64,000 nucleotides of DNA from Chondromyces crocatus (GTDB lineage Bacteria > Myxococcota_A > Polyangia > Polyangiales > Polyangiaceae), in the NCBI RefSeq assembly GCF_001189295.1, contig NZ_CP012159.1, positions 1,054,001-1,118,000 of the forward strand, written 5' to 3'. Position 1 is the first letter of the stretch. The number at the start of each line of letters is the position of its first letter. The notes under the pieces are model-generated. The model worked only from the letters and a program-made list of their open reading frames with translations, was not told the DNA's origin and did not search any database. A program made the translations under genes and the position numbers. Positions 16,207 through 24,448 of this stretch are shown piece by piece.

Positions 16207-17538
16207 TCACTGTTCCTGGGGAACGTTCTCGTCGACCTGTTCCTCCCCGCGAGGCACCGGGGGGCGGACATCCAGAGGCGGATCCAAGCGGTCCTCCTGG
16301 GCAGGCGGCGGGATGGGGGCCGGTTCGGGCACGGGCTCCGGTCGTTCCTGTTCCCGGGGCGGCGCCTCGTTGACGGGGGGTGAGGTCGCGGGCTTCCTGG
16401 CCTCCGAGGTGCCCAGCGGAAGCCCGAGGCCTCCTGGCTTCTTGGCTGCCCCGTTGAATGGCGTCTCGGTGCCCCGCCCGCGCTGGCGAGACGCCGCCGG
16501 GGTATCGCTCGCATGGGGGTCGAACTTCAGCCGCTTCAAAGCGCCATGCGCGTGCCAACCGTAGAACCCATCGGAGCGCTTGGCGCGCTTCATCCGCGGC
16601 TCCAGCGTCTCGATGAGGCCTGGCGGTCCGGACCCGCTGGGATCACCGAGGACCGACTTGGTCGTGTCGTTCTTGCCGCGGTAAGCATCCGAGAACTTGA
16701 AGCGTACGTAGAGGTCCGCCAGCGAGTTGTTCCATGGCTCGCGCACGTTGACCTTGCCGTCCCCCTCGAGCTCGACATCCGGTCCGCCGGCTGAAAGCTT
16801 GGTGAACTTGAGGATCCCGTCCTTGGCTTCGGCGGAGACGGTGAGTTCGCCGAGGCGCGCTGTCGGAAGCTCGATCAGCCCTTTGATTTTCGTCTTCCCG
16901 TCGCCGGCCATGACTTCCGTCCCGGTGATCTCGAGGAGACCGTTGGCCTTGTTGAATTTGCCCTCGGGAGCCTCGAGCTCGAGCTTGCCGCTCAGCGTCC
17001 CGCGCAACGGGATGCCACCGATGGCCTCTTCGAGGGGCTCGATCTTGCTCAGATCGAGGTCCGTCATCTCGACCTCGATGGCGCCGCTCGTCTTGCCCAC
17101 GGGGGCGACGCCTTGCACCACCCCTCCGAACACATTGGCCCAGAAGTCGACGCGGATGCGACCCATGAAGAGGGGGAGAATGCGTACCCGCGCGTGAGCT
17201 TCGTCGATCTCGATCACCGAGGGACGGGGGCCGCTGGACGCGCTGTCGGCGCTCCCAGCGGACGGGAGCCCGCGGGCCGTCGTCGCTCCTTCAGGGGGCA
17301 GGATGAGGCGCGCCCCTTTCACTTCGAGGCCGGTGAACCAGTAGGAGTCGAGCTCATCGATCTCCAGCTTCTGTGTCGCCGTGCCGCCGCGCTTCGTCTG
17401 CGCCCGATCGAACTCCTCGATCAGCCGATCCTTCAGGCGATCATAGGGAAAGGTGAGGTAGCCGAACAGGCTCAGACAGAAGAGGTAGAATGCGGGGTAG
17501 GCCGTCCACCGCGCGACCTTGAGCGCCCATTGCTTCAT
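16207..17538 (-). CDS. gspN: Type II secretion system protein GspN
   Basis: 443 residues with one N-terminal membrane segment (about 12-30, YPAFYLFCLSLFGYLTF) and a long periplasmic part. Its middle looks like the GspN/AsmA-like beta-rich repeat (for example LRGTLSGKLELEAPEGKF). The C-terminal 100 residues are Pro- and Glu-rich and probably disordered. GspN belongs to the inner-membrane platform in those systems that have it. It is the last gene of the gsp operon and its ATG overlaps the gspM stop by four bases, so translation is probably coupled. The assignment rests on position and overall pattern more than on a sharp motif. Confidence 0.8.
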   Translation of the reverse strand: MKQWALKVARWTAYPAFYLFCLSLFGYLTFPYDRLKDRLIEEFDRAQTKRGGTATQKLEIDELDSYWFTGLEVKGARLILPPEGATTARGLPSAGSADSASSGPRPSVIEIDEAHARVRILPLFMGRIRVDFWANVFGGVVQGVAPVGKTSGAIEVEMTDLDLSKIEPLEEAIGGIPLRGTLSGKLELEAPEGKFNKANGLLEITGTEVMAGDGKTKIKGLIELPTARLGELTVSAEAKDGILKFTKLSAGGPDVELEGDGKVNVREPWNNSLADLYVRFKFSDAYRGKNDTTKSVLGDPSGSGPPGLIETLEPRMKRAKRSDGFYGWHAHGALKRLKFDPHASDTPAASRQRGRGTETPFNGAAKKPGGLGLPLGTSEARKPATSPPVNEAPPREQERPEPVPEPAPIPPPAQEDRLDPPLDVRPPVPRGEEQVDENVPQEQ

Positions 17539-18149
17539 TTCTCGCTCTCCGCGTCCTCGGAAGGCTCACCGCTCGGCTGCGCCGTGTTCGCGCCTGCGGC
17601 GCTGCTCGCAGGGTCGGGCTTGCGCTCGAATGCGGAGACGCCGAGCTCCACCTGATACGAGTCCGGCTCCCCGGAGCGCGGCTTGAGGTTGAGCTTGGAG
17701 ATCGACACGGGGTAGCCCGAGGTCTCGATCTGCTCGAGCATCTTCGCGAACGGCAGCATGCCGATCTTGTTCATCTTCACCACGGTCACCTTCTCGGTGT
17801 ACCGCTTGCCGTGAGGCACGTCGGGGCGCTCTTGTGACTCGGAGGCCGTGAGGCCCTGCTTCTTCGCCGTCTCTTCGAGGTATCCCGGAAGCGCAGGGGC
17901 CGGCTTGGCGTAGCGCGCGAGGAGCGCACCTCGCTGCGATTTGCGCTCGGCGAGTCGACCTTCGGCCTCGTAGATCGAGCTGACCAGATCGCGGATCTCC
18001 TGGTTCTCGCTGCGCTGCGTGGAGACCATGCGCATCAGGCCGAAAGGCATCACGAGGAGGAGAATGGCGCCGACGAAGGCACCGAAGATCAGCAGCAGCC
18101 GACGCTCTCGCGGCTCCAGTTTGTCGAGGCGCTCGCGCATGGTGGCCAT
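17535..18149 (-). CDS. gspM: Type II secretion system protein GspM
   Basis: 204 residues. A short charged cytoplasmic N-terminus with LEPRERRLLL, typical of GspM/PilO, is followed by one membrane helix (about 20-42), a coiled-coil stretch and a periplasmic ferredoxin-like domain ending near YQVELGVSAF. GspM pairs with GspL in the inner-membrane platform that holds the GspE ATPase. Its ATG shares one base with the gspL stop, and its own stop overlaps gspN by four bases. The last 30 residues are a low-complexity Ser/Ala/Glu tail. Confidence 0.85.
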   Translation of the reverse strand: MATMRERLDKLEPRERRLLLIFGAFVGAILLLVMPFGLMRMVSTQRSENQEIRDLVSSIYEAEGRLAERKSQRGALLARYAKPAPALPGYLEETAKKQGLTASESQERPDVPHGKRYTEKVTVVKMNKIGMLPFAKMLEQIETSGYPVSISKLNLKPRSGEPDSYQVELGVSAFERKPDPASSAAGANTAQPSGEPSEDAESEK

Positions 18150-19657
18150 CAGATTCCCTCCGGCTTTTCGGCGGGAGAACTCGTCCCCTCACCCTCGGCG
18201 CTGCTCTTGGGCTTCTTCTTGTTCTTGTCCTCGCAGGCGAGCGTCATCTCCAGCACGTACTTCTGTTTCCCCTCGGTGAACTGGGAGAAGCGCCCGACCT
18301 TCACGTCACGGAAGCACTTGTACTCCTTGAGCTTCTCGGTGATGGCCTGCGCGTCGGCGACGGAGGGGACCACGCCCTGGATGGTGGCGTGTCCGCGGTT
18401 CACGTCGAGCTCGAGCACGTCGTGGGTGACCTCCTTCGGGACGGCCTTGGAGAGCTGCACCATGACGTCGAAGGCATCGACGCGCGGCATGGGATCCTCG
18501 TCGGCGGCCGGGCCGCTCTCGAGCAGCTCGCGGGCACGAATCGGATCGCTCGTCTCTTCGCCGAGGACATCACGGGAGGCGGAGGAGAGCACGCCGGTGA
18601 GGGCCTCGTGCTCGGCATTGAGGCCGCGCATCTCGGCGATGATCGAGAAGCCGAAGCTCAGGGCGATGACCGTCCCGAGGCCCGCGAGCATGGGCACCTT
18701 CTCGCGGAGGAAGGGGTAGCTGCGTTCGGCTTCCAGGGCGCCGCGGCGCAGGTTGAGGCCTCTGGGGCGCCCCGCGAGGCCGAGCGCGAGCGCGAGCGCC
18801 TTCGCGAAGCGGGGGAGGACCGCGGTCTGCTCTGGCGTGATGCCTTCGAGTCGCGCTTGGGGTAGCGGCAAGAGGGGGAGGCCGAGCTCGCCCGAGAACC
18901 ACTGCTCAGCGCTATGTAGACTCGTTCCACCACCGATCAGGTAGATCCCGGCCGGTGGATTGCCGCCCAGATTCCGCCACGCGGCCAGCGTTTGACGCAG
19001 CTCGCGGGCGAAAAGGGGGGCTGATTCGAAGGTGAGTCCAGCCATCCCACGGGACAGCGTGCGGGCAAAGACCGGCTCACCGTCGGAAACGACCAGCATG
19101 TCGGAGGTATGGGACTCGAGGTTGAGGAGGACGACCGGTCCCGTCGCGACGCCCGGCGGCTTCGACAGCGTGGGCATCACCGTCTCCAGGTTTGCGAGCG
19201 AGAGGGGCCCGGTGGAGACGCGCTCCGGCTCGAGGTCGATCGCCTCCCGTACGGCGGTGATTCGCTCCCGTACGTCGGCCGTGCGCGCGACGGCAGCGAA
19301 GACCGGGATGGTCGTGGAACCGGGCTCTCGCTTGAGCACGCGGTAGTCGAAGATGGCGTCATCCATCTCGAAGGGGATGGTCGCCTCCAGCTCGAAGGCG
19401 AGGACGCTCTCCAGCTCCTTCTGCGCCGCCGCCGGCATGTCGAGACGCCGGTAGAACGACTGCTCGCCGGAGAGGGCGACGGACGCCGCGTCGGGGCGGA
19501 CCATGCCTGCGGCGGCCTTCATGGCGGCGATCTGGGAGCCCGCGTCAGCGACGGAGACCTCCCCGAAGCCCTCGAGGATCACCTTGCGGTAGGCAGTCCG
19601 GATGAGGACCGCCCGCACCACGTTCTTCTCTGCATCGATACCGAGCAACCTTGCCAT
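18149..19657 (-). CDS. gspL: Type II secretion system protein GspL (PilM-like actin fold plus membrane anchor)
   Basis: 502 residues. The N-terminal 320 residues have the actin/PilM-like fold: LGIDAEKNVVRAVLI at the start, LLNLESHTSD for the second phosphate loop and GIYLIGGGTSL for the adenosine loop. A membrane helix lies near residues 325-345 (LAGLGTVIALSFGFSII), followed by a periplasmic PilN/GspL-like ferredoxin domain. GspL links the GspE ATPase to the inner membrane and to GspM. The gene is 26 bp downstream of gspK and touches gspM. Confidence 0.9.
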   Translation of the reverse strand: MARLLGIDAEKNVVRAVLIRTAYRKVILEGFGEVSVADAGSQIAAMKAAAGMVRPDAASVALSGEQSFYRRLDMPAAAQKELESVLAFELEATIPFEMDDAIFDYRVLKREPGSTTIPVFAAVARTADVRERITAVREAIDLEPERVSTGPLSLANLETVMPTLSKPPGVATGPVVLLNLESHTSDMLVVSDGEPVFARTLSRGMAGLTFESAPLFARELRQTLAAWRNLGGNPPAGIYLIGGGTSLHSAEQWFSGELGLPLLPLPQARLEGITPEQTAVLPRFAKALALALGLAGRPRGLNLRRGALEAERSYPFLREKVPMLAGLGTVIALSFGFSIIAEMRGLNAEHEALTGVLSSASRDVLGEETSDPIRARELLESGPAADEDPMPRVDAFDVMVQLSKAVPKEVTHDVLELDVNRGHATIQGVVPSVADAQAITEKLKEYKCFRDVKVGRFSQFTEGKQKYVLEMTLACEDKNKKKPKSSAEGEGTSSPAEKPEGI

Positions 19658-19683
19658 CGGACGCTTTCCCTTGTGCCCTGATC

Positions 19684-21123
19684 CTACTCGATGCGCCAGT
19701 AGACGATGTTCCCGGCGGGGTCGGTCCGGACGTTCGATTCATGAGTCTGCGGGTTCATCGAAGAGCCGAGGGAGCTGGAGGTCCCCATCGGGATCACCCC
19801 CGCCTCCTGAGCCGCCGCCGAGAGGGCCGTCGCGCCGGTGATGTCGACCACCGCGTGAATGCGCACCCGCGTCTCGCGCTTGTTCCCCGGGATCACGCCT
19901 TCCGCGTAGATGCTGAAGAACTTGCTCTCGGTGCTCACCGCCTTCTTGAACTCCGTTTCCATCGCCGGCATGAACGTGACGGGCTGGACCCCGAGTGCGC
20001 CGAGCACCATCGCCCCGATGCCGCCGCCTTGCCCCTTGCCGCTGATGGCATTCACGAAGTCGGCGCCCTTGCCGAAGACGGGCGCGCCCTGGAGCATTCC
20101 CTGCACCAGGGAGAGTCCCATGAGAAACTGCCCCGCCTGCGCCGGGTCGATGCAGAGTGGCGTGGTCGGATCGGCGTATGCGCACACGAGGGCCAGCAGG
20201 GTGGCGGGGTTGGCGGTGTTCACGTTCACGGCCGCCTGCGGCTTGCCCCACACGGTCATGATGCGCTTGCTGGGGTTACTCGGATCGGGATCGATGAACG
20301 TCGCCCAGAAATCGTCGCCGACCCCCCGCACCATTCTCAGCTCTTCGATCGAGTCATAGGCGGCGTTCTTCCGGAGATAACCTTTGCCAATGAGCTGATA
20401 GAAATTGTCCTCGACACCCGTCGCGGCAGCGGCAGCGGTGGTGGCCATCGGGTTGCAGCCGTTGTTCTGCTCGTCATCGTCCGCCCAGTCGATGATGGCG
20501 CTGCAGATGGTCGAGGGATCGGAGTACTGACCATCCGCGTCACGTTCCTCGAAGAGGGGGCGGTACTGATTCTGATTGAACAGGGCGAGGAGCTGCTGGG
20601 CCAGCCGTGCCTGGTCGGTGAACGAGATGTGCCCCTTCGCGGCGAGGTTGACGTTGATCTTCGAGTCCTCGTCGACGATCTTGAGTTCGAAGCGACCGCC
20701 TCCGGCGAGCCCCAGGTTCTTCCCACCCGCGGTATCGATGCCGGCGATGCCCGTGAAGGCAGCCGCTCCCGAGGCGTCATTGAAGGGCCCCACGAGCATG
20801 TCGGCATAGTTCCAGACGGGGATCTGTGGAGAACTCTGCATCCCCATCATGAGAAACATGGGGAGCAGCGAATTGCGGATGGTGGGCTCTGTCGCAATCA
20901 CCAGGCGCCCCAGGTTGACCGCACTCCGTGCGTGGTACTCCGCCCTGAGCGCGTCGCGATCGGCCAGCGCTGCGGAGAGTTCCGAGGTGGTCTCGTCCTG
21001 GAGATCGGTCAGGAACACGGTGAGCACCGCGATGGCGCCCATGACCATGACCAGCGCCACCCCGCGACGATCCTGAACTCGCCGTGCGCGTTCGCGCCTG
21101 GAGCCTGACCGAGGCGCCGTCAT
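19684..21123 (-). CDS. gspK: Type II secretion minor pseudopilin GspK
   Basis: 479 residues, longer than GspK of enterobacteria (about 320). The prepilin site is RRG|VALVMVMGAIAVLTVF with cleavage after Gly21. As usual for GspK, the Glu at position +5 is missing (Met here), as befits the pseudopilin at the tip. The large globular part has two helix-hairpin-helix-like regions and motifs such as IIDWADDDE and ADPTT typical of GspK. The ATG overlaps the gspJ stop by four bases. GspK, GspI and GspJ form the tip complex of the pseudopilus. Confidence 0.9.
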   Translation of the reverse strand: MTAPRSGSRRERARRVQDRRGVALVMVMGAIAVLTVFLTDLQDETTSELSAALADRDALRAEYHARSAVNLGRLVIATEPTIRNSLLPMFLMMGMQSSPQIPVWNYADMLVGPFNDASGAAAFTGIAGIDTAGGKNLGLAGGGRFELKIVDEDSKINVNLAAKGHISFTDQARLAQQLLALFNQNQYRPLFEERDADGQYSDPSTICSAIIDWADDDEQNNGCNPMATTAAAAATGVEDNFYQLIGKGYLRKNAAYDSIEELRMVRGVGDDFWATFIDPDPSNPSKRIMTVWGKPQAAVNVNTANPATLLALVCAYADPTTPLCIDPAQAGQFLMGLSLVQGMLQGAPVFGKGADFVNAISGKGQGGGIGAMVLGALGVQPVTFMPAMETEFKKAVSTESKFFSIYAEGVIPGNKRETRVRIHAVVDITGATALSAAAQEAGVIPMGTSSSLGSSMNPQTHESNVRTDPAGNIVYWRIE

Positions 21124-22043
21124 CGCCGCATCCCGGGGATCTGCCCGCCTCCGAAGGGGGAGCCTCCTCCGAGGGGAGAGCCACCGCCCGGTGTTCCCCC
21201 GCGCTGGTTGTTCCCGGTCGTCGGCGTGTTTCCCGGGGTCCCGGTGCTGCGTTGCATGGCGGCGTTGGCAGAAGACATCCTGTCATTGCCCGCCTGCATG
21301 CCTCCGGACTGACTCAAGCTGCTGGTGTTGGGGTTCTGGTCTGCCCAGCCCAGGGGCACCAGGATGGGGATGGACACCTTCGTCTCGAACTTCAGGAGCT
21401 GTCCGCCAGGGCCGCCTCGAAGCACGAGCTTCACCCAGACCTGCCGCGGGAGCCTATCGAGCTGGCCCGTGGCCTGCGTCGTGTCCCAGGTGTCGACCCA
21501 GTCGTCGGAGATCGGATCGAGATACCTCAGCGTGAAGCTGTCGATGTCCTCCGCCAGCACGTTGACGACCCCACCGTGCTGAGGGTCCAGATCGATGATC
21601 TTCGCCTCACGTCGCACGAGATCGATCTTGCCCCGCTGGTCCGGGTCACGCACCGCGAAGTAGCTGATCTCGCACTGATCGGATTCGTGGGCGTCGGCCA
21701 TCAGCCGGCGGTGTGCGAAGGAGGTGAAATCGAGCCGGTCCGTCGGGGTCGACTTTTCACCTGCGAAGATCGTCTTTCGCACGAGGTAGATCTGCTGCAC
21801 GGGCATGTGCCGTGAGATGAACGCCGACTGCAGCTCCCTCGAGATGCGCGACAGCGCCTGACGACCCTGGTGATAGCGGTCGCTCATCTCGCCGATCCCC
21901 TTGCGGGTCCGACTCATGCCATCGAATGCGCCGTAGATCAGCGTGCCGATCAGGGCGAGGATCGCGATCGAGATCAGCACCTCGACGAGGGTGAGGCCCG
22001 CCGCGCGGCGTCGCTTCCCAGCGTGAGAACGTCGGGCACTCAT
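21120..22043 (-). CDS. gspJ: Type II secretion minor pseudopilin GspJ
   Basis: 307 residues from the ATG at 22043, which overlaps the gspI stop (ATGA). An upstream in-frame start would lie deep inside gspI and is unlikely. The prepilin signal RRRAAG|LTLVEVLISIAILALIG has Glu at +5. The globular part contains ISRELQSAF and LDFTSFAHRR, typical of GspJ. The C-terminus, from about residue 235, is a low-complexity Gly/Asn/Pro tail (GGGSPLGGGSPFGGGQ), unlike well-studied GspJ proteins. Confidence 0.9.
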   Translation of the reverse strand: MSARRSHAGKRRRAAGLTLVEVLISIAILALIGTLIYGAFDGMSRTRKGIGEMSDRYHQGRQALSRISRELQSAFISRHMPVQQIYLVRKTIFAGEKSTPTDRLDFTSFAHRRLMADAHESDQCEISYFAVRDPDQRGKIDLVRREAKIIDLDPQHGGVVNVLAEDIDSFTLRYLDPISDDWVDTWDTTQATGQLDRLPRQVWVKLVLRGGPGGQLLKFETKVSIPILVPLGWADQNPNTSSLSQSGGMQAGNDRMSSANAAMQRSTGTPGNTPTTGNNQRGGTPGGGSPLGGGSPFGGGQIPGMRR

Positions 22044-22765
22044 CGGCCCGTCCCTGCTCCCGAGCCCGTGGAGGGCGACGTCGGGTTTCCAGCGCCAGCA
22101 GCGCCGCCCAGCATGTTGCCCAGGTCGATGGCCGTGCCTCGCTGAGGGATCGTGTACCACTGGGCGATCTCGATCTCTCGCTCGCGGATGCCCTCCATCC
22201 AGGTGACCTTCACCGTCAGGCGCCGCGTGCTCGCTTCGAAGATCATCTTGATGTCGGGGTAGACCATCTGCATGACGGTCCCCAGCATCCCGGAGAGCGC
22301 TCCCGCCGCCCCGTCCGCCCCGCCGAGCTGCTGCGCGACGTCACCCACCGAGGCGTTCTGCCCGAGGGGATTGCTGCCTCCGGTCATCCCTTGAGCCAGT
22401 GGGCCGAGGGAAGATAGGCCGGACGAGCCGAGATCCGAGTCGAGATCCAGATCCCCGTACTTCGGATCGGGGAACTCCGGCTTCTCGATCTTCCAGGTAC
22501 ATCGCATCCGTGACTCGTCTCCCTCGCAGCACGGACCGCTGTCGGCCTCATCGAGTGCGGGGAAGCCGCGAGCGATTTTGATCTGCTCTTCGAGCTCGCT
22601 CATCTTGCAGCGGAGCAGCCCTGCGGCCTGGCTGATGTTGCGCGCTTGCGCCGCGTTCGACAGGGCGCCCGCTTGCGCTGCAAGGATCATCGTGAGCGAG
22701 AGCCCGAGGATGGCGATGGCGACCATCACCTCCAGCAGCGTGAAACCGCGCTTTCTGGATTGCAT
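22040..22765 (-). CDS. gspI: Type II secretion minor pseudopilin GspI
   Basis: 241 residues from the ATG at 22765, which has AGGAG six bases upstream; the ATG two codons earlier sits directly on that AGGAG. The prepilin signal is SRKRG|FTLLEVMVAIAILGLSL with Glu at +5. ARNISQAAGLLRCKMSELE corresponds to the conserved GspI N-terminal helix. About 80 residues of Gly/Ser-rich insertion (for example GSSGLSSLGPLAQGM) make it about twice the enterobacterial length. The stop overlaps the gspJ start by four bases. Confidence 0.88.
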   Translation of the reverse strand: MQSRKRGFTLLEVMVAIAILGLSLTMILAAQAGALSNAAQARNISQAAGLLRCKMSELEEQIKIARGFPALDEADSGPCCEGDESRMRCTWKIEKPEFPDPKYGDLDLDSDLGSSGLSSLGPLAQGMTGGSNPLGQNASVGDVAQQLGGADGAAGALSGMLGTVMQMVYPDIKMIFEASTRRLTVKVTWMEGIREREIEIAQWYTIPQRGTAIDLGNMLGGAAGAGNPTSPSTGSGAGTGR

Positions 22766-22833
22766 TGCCATCTCCTTTCCCCGGTGCGATCCCGCTCGAT
22801 ACGAAACCGGCAGACCGTGTCCGGCCTTCCCGA

Positions 22834-23544
22834 TCACCACGAAGAATCCTGGCGCTCGGACTCCTCTCTGTCGTCACGCGGCTGGGGCATGCTCACCGCT
22901 CCCTTCAGGATCGAGGCCTTGCCCGTCAGCGGTGACACGAGGACGGTCATCACGGTCCCCTCCTCGGGCCTCTCCGCATCGCTGCGTATGAGCTGGATGG
23001 CTGCGCGCTCCGTCTGTCCACCCGGCCAGAAGTAGAGATAGGCACGCCCGGCATGGATGGGCTCGTCCTGGTGTGCCGTCTCGACCTGGAGGAACCGGAC
23101 TCCCTTCTCGAGCTCCTTGCCTGGTCGATCTTGCTCGAGGTTCCAGCCGAACGCCTTGGTGGCCTGGAACGAGGGCCGCGCGACGCGAGGCCCCTTCAGG
23201 ATCGACTCGGCCTCCTCGATGGCCGCCCGCTCCGCTTCGGTGGCCGCCGCCGCACCACCCGTTGCGTCCTTCTTCTTGAGCGCCATCGTCGGCGCCGAGG
23301 ATTCTTCCAGGATCACCAGCCGCTGCTCGAGGTCGAAGACCAGCCGGACTGGCTTCGACTTGGCGTTTGCGTGCGCGTAGGCAACCCGGATGGCCCCGGC
23401 GAGCATGGAGGCGCTTCGCTTGAGACGCGCGCTCGCGACCAGGCCCATGCTCGTCACGGCGCCTCCCGTCACCACCGCGACCAGCGCGATCGCAATGAGA
23501 ACTTCGACGAGGGTGACGGCGCGGCTGGCGCGGTGACGGCGCAT
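22834..23544 (-). CDS. gspH: Type II secretion minor pseudopilin GspH
   Basis: 236 residues. The N-terminus RASRA|VTLVEVLIAIALVAVV is a prepilin-type signal with Glu at +5, but the residue before the cleavage point is Ala9 instead of Gly. RVAYAHANAKSKPVRLVFDLE is the GspH/FimT-like stretch after the helix. An Ala/Glu-rich insertion lies around residues 90-110. It stands 35 bp after gspG and 68 bp before gspI, the usual H position in the operon. The Gly-to-Ala change may slow processing by prepilin peptidase, which is not encoded in this window. Confidence 0.85.
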   Translation of the reverse strand: MRRHRASRAVTLVEVLIAIALVAVVTGGAVTSMGLVASARLKRSASMLAGAIRVAYAHANAKSKPVRLVFDLEQRLVILEESSAPTMALKKKDATGGAAAATEAERAAIEEAESILKGPRVARPSFQATKAFGWNLEQDRPGKELEKGVRFLQVETAHQDEPIHAGRAYLYFWPGGQTERAAIQLIRSDAERPEEGTVMTVLVSPLTGKASILKGAVSMPQPRDDREESERQDSSW

Positions 23545-23579
23545 GGACCTGGCTCCTCTCGATGGCGGCTCCCGGAACG

Positions 23580-24029
23580 CTAGAGCTTCGAGACCTTCTC
23601 GATGTCGGACTGCTTGAAGTTGTCACGCACGTCGTCCGGTGTCCCTTCCTTGCGGTCGTTGCCCGACGAGTACACGCGGATGTCGCTCTCTTCGCACTTG
23701 ATCCTGTACGGCTGTCCCCAGGGATCATCCGTCTTCGAGGCGTCGATCTTCCTGGCGCCCACCAGATCCTGGATCGTCGGGCATGCGTCGGTCAGCGCTT
23801 CCAGCTCGCGGAACACCTCCGCGGCTTGCTTGATGGTGGTCGCTCCGACGACCGCCGTCTTGATGCGGGCCTTCTTGTACTCGGGGAACACCAGGTAGGT
23901 CGCTCCACCGGCGATGACGGCCATGATCGCGACGACGATCAGCACCTCCACCAGGGTCACGCCCCGCTGAACTGCCTTGCGGAGCTTCCGGATTCTCTTC
24001 TTCGTTGCGATCGTCTGCATGGTCTTCAC
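23580..24029 (-). CDS. gspG: Type II secretion major pseudopilin GspG
   Basis: 149 residues, normal for GspG. The signal VQRG|VTLVEVLIVVAIMAVIAG has Gly23 before the cleavage point and Glu at +5. TTIKQAAEVFRELEALTDACP, DDPWGQPYRIKC and the Asp-rich loop SSGNDRKEGTPDD (calcium site in this family) follow. GspG polymerises into the pseudopilus that pushes substrates through the GspD channel. Its start overlaps the stop of the upstream GspG-like gene by four bases. An internal ATG at codon 4 is a possible alternative start. Confidence 0.93.
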   Translation of the reverse strand: MKTMQTIATKKRIRKLRKAVQRGVTLVEVLIVVAIMAVIAGGATYLVFPEYKKARIKTAVVGATTIKQAAEVFRELEALTDACPTIQDLVGARKIDASKTDDPWGQPYRIKCEESDIRVYSSGNDRKEGTPDDVRDNFKQSDIEKVSKL

Positions 24030-24439
24030 TCCACCCTGTCCAGCCCGCCGATGTCGCCGTCGGGACCGTCACTCGTCAGATCATACCCTTCGGGATCTCG
24101 CCTGCCGGGGCAAGTCAGCCGGAGCTGTCGTCCCCACGCGTCGATGGGCTCGATGGTCAGATAGCCCTTCGTCTTGACCTCCAAAAGCGATGCCGGGCAT
24201 TTCCGGCCATTGTCGGCCCGGTACATCTCGACGGCGCGATGAACCACCGCCATGGTCGCTCGCGTCGCTCGCTCGCCGACCCGGTCCCGCTCTCGCGCGC
24301 CGAGCAGAAGGAGCAGCATCGCCATCGCGAGGCCGGCTGCGAACGGCCTCGCCCGCGAGAGCCCCGGGCGTCGCCAGAAGCCGCCGCCCCGCTCCCAGGG
24401 AAAGAAGATCGTCTGCTCTCGCTGTCGTCGTCGCGCCAT
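24026..24439 (-). CDS. GspG-like membrane protein without a prepilin cleavage site
   Basis: 137 residues. The C-terminal half matches the globular part of the neighbouring GspG: KCPASLLEVKTKGYL, then DAWGRQLRLTC against GspG DPWGQPYRIKC, then an Asp/Gly loop TSDGPDGDIGGLD against SSGNDRKEGTPDD. The N-terminus is quite different. It is a long Arg-rich leader followed by a short hydrophobic helix (about 33-46, PFAAGLAMAMLLLLLG) with no G|xxxxE signal. It would therefore be a membrane-anchored GspG paralogue rather than a polymerising pseudopilin. It is translationally coupled to gspG (four-base overlap), so it is probably a working part of this system. I know no name for it. Confidence 0.75.
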   Translation of the reverse strand: MARRRQREQTIFFPWERGGGFWRRPGLSRARPFAAGLAMAMLLLLLGARERDRVGERATRATMAVVHRAVEMYRADNGRKCPASLLEVKTKGYLTIEPIDAWGRQLRLTCPGRRDPEGYDLTSDGPDGDIGGLDRVE

Positions 24440-24448
24440 GGGTCCCCT

